From an uncultured Clostridia bacterium (GTDB lineage: Bacteria > Bacillota > Clostridia > TANB77 > CAG-508), in assembly GCA_934167095.1 (NCBI GenBank), contig CAKPKE010000021.1, positions 1-20,775 of the forward strand: a DNA stretch of 20,775 nt. The letters are read 5' to 3'. The translations under genes and the position numbers were made by a program. Of the stretch, positions 20,743 to 20,775 are shown piece by piece; within the stretch, counting starts at the first letter, position 1, and every line of letters begins with the position of its first letter. The notes under the pieces are model-generated. The model made no database searches. It was given only the letters and a program-made list of their open reading frames with translations, and was not told the origin of the DNA.

Positions 20743-20775
20743 ATGGAACAAGAAGAAAATGTTTTAGGAAAAGAA
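20743..20775 (+). CDS. N-terminal fragment of a probable MATE family efflux transporter
   Basis: Only 11 codons are in the window: MEQEENVLGKE. A perfect AAGGAGG (20731-20737) precedes ATG 20743 by 5 nt, so this is a real start. The pattern ENVLG-E shortly after the start is typical of Clostridia MATE-family multidrug/sodium antiporters, where it precedes the first membrane helix. That recognition is from memory and rests on very few residues. The upstream pseudoknotted RNA is consistent with a regulated transporter. Confidence 0.45.
   Translation, partial: MEQEENVLGKE

Noticed and set aside
1..20775. CRISPR array or tRNA genes
   Set aside because: No regularly spaced direct repeats and no cloverleaf with GTTC-type T-arm were found by reading both strands.

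Overview
The window looks like a chromosomal segment of an anaerobic, endospore-forming, low-GC Bacillota (Clostridia-type). The evidence is the strongly A/T-biased codon use, the AAGGAGG-like ribosome sites, the TTGACA/TATAAT promoters, a class-A RNase P RNA, a dipicolinate synthase subunit, flavin-dependent thymidylate synthase and a pta-ack acetate pathway. No species can be named from the sequence alone.

Layout, left to right. (1) 1-906: the nearly complete 3' part of an Rpn/PD-(D/E)XK nuclease-transposase gene. (2) 1101-3483: a promoter, thyX and a COG2509-type FAD dehydrogenase gene. (3) 3518-5583: rpmF (zinc-type L32), then a GT-C-like membrane protein with a frameshifted C-terminus. 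(4) 5695-8695: a core operon der-plsY-gpsA (ribosome assembly GTPase, then two steps of phospholipid synthesis). (5) 8814-10570: two uncharacterised proteins on opposite strands, then rnpB. (6) 10625-11503 (minus): an RluA-family pseudouridine synthase. (7) 11571-15289: a short promoter-terminator RNA unit, then pta and two tandem, diverged acetate kinase genes. (8) 15463-17283: an orphan dpaB (spoVFB), a structured intergenic element and a convergent XerC/D-type recombinase. (9) 17412-20434: an accessory island. It contains a higher-GC orphan gene (minus), an orphan MerR-type promoter, a tyrosine integrase, a pair of long inverted repeats and a pilin-anchored LamG surface protein. (10) 20491-20775: a pseudoknotted RNA unit with its own promoter and terminator, then the first codons of a probable MATE transporter gene.

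The most interesting object is region 9. Directly after the integrase stop codon, a 22-bp perfect inverted repeat (18984-19005 and 19173-19194) encloses about 167 bp. That segment carries one good promoter (TTGATT-17-TATAAT) that now points leftwards, away from the LamG gene at 19217. Each repeat looks like a tyrosine-recombinase core: two short arms around a 7-bp asymmetric spacer, with the two spacers in opposite orientation. I read this as a self-contained phase-variation switch (invertase, invertible promoter, surface adhesin) captured in the OFF state. Inversion would place the promoter about 60 bp upstream of the adhesin start.

Other points worth a second look are the two acetate kinases, whose acyl-pocket residues differ in a way known to change chain-length preference; three short promoter-structure-terminator RNA units (before pta, after dpaB, before the MATE gene); and two genes whose C-termini appear cut by single-base indels.
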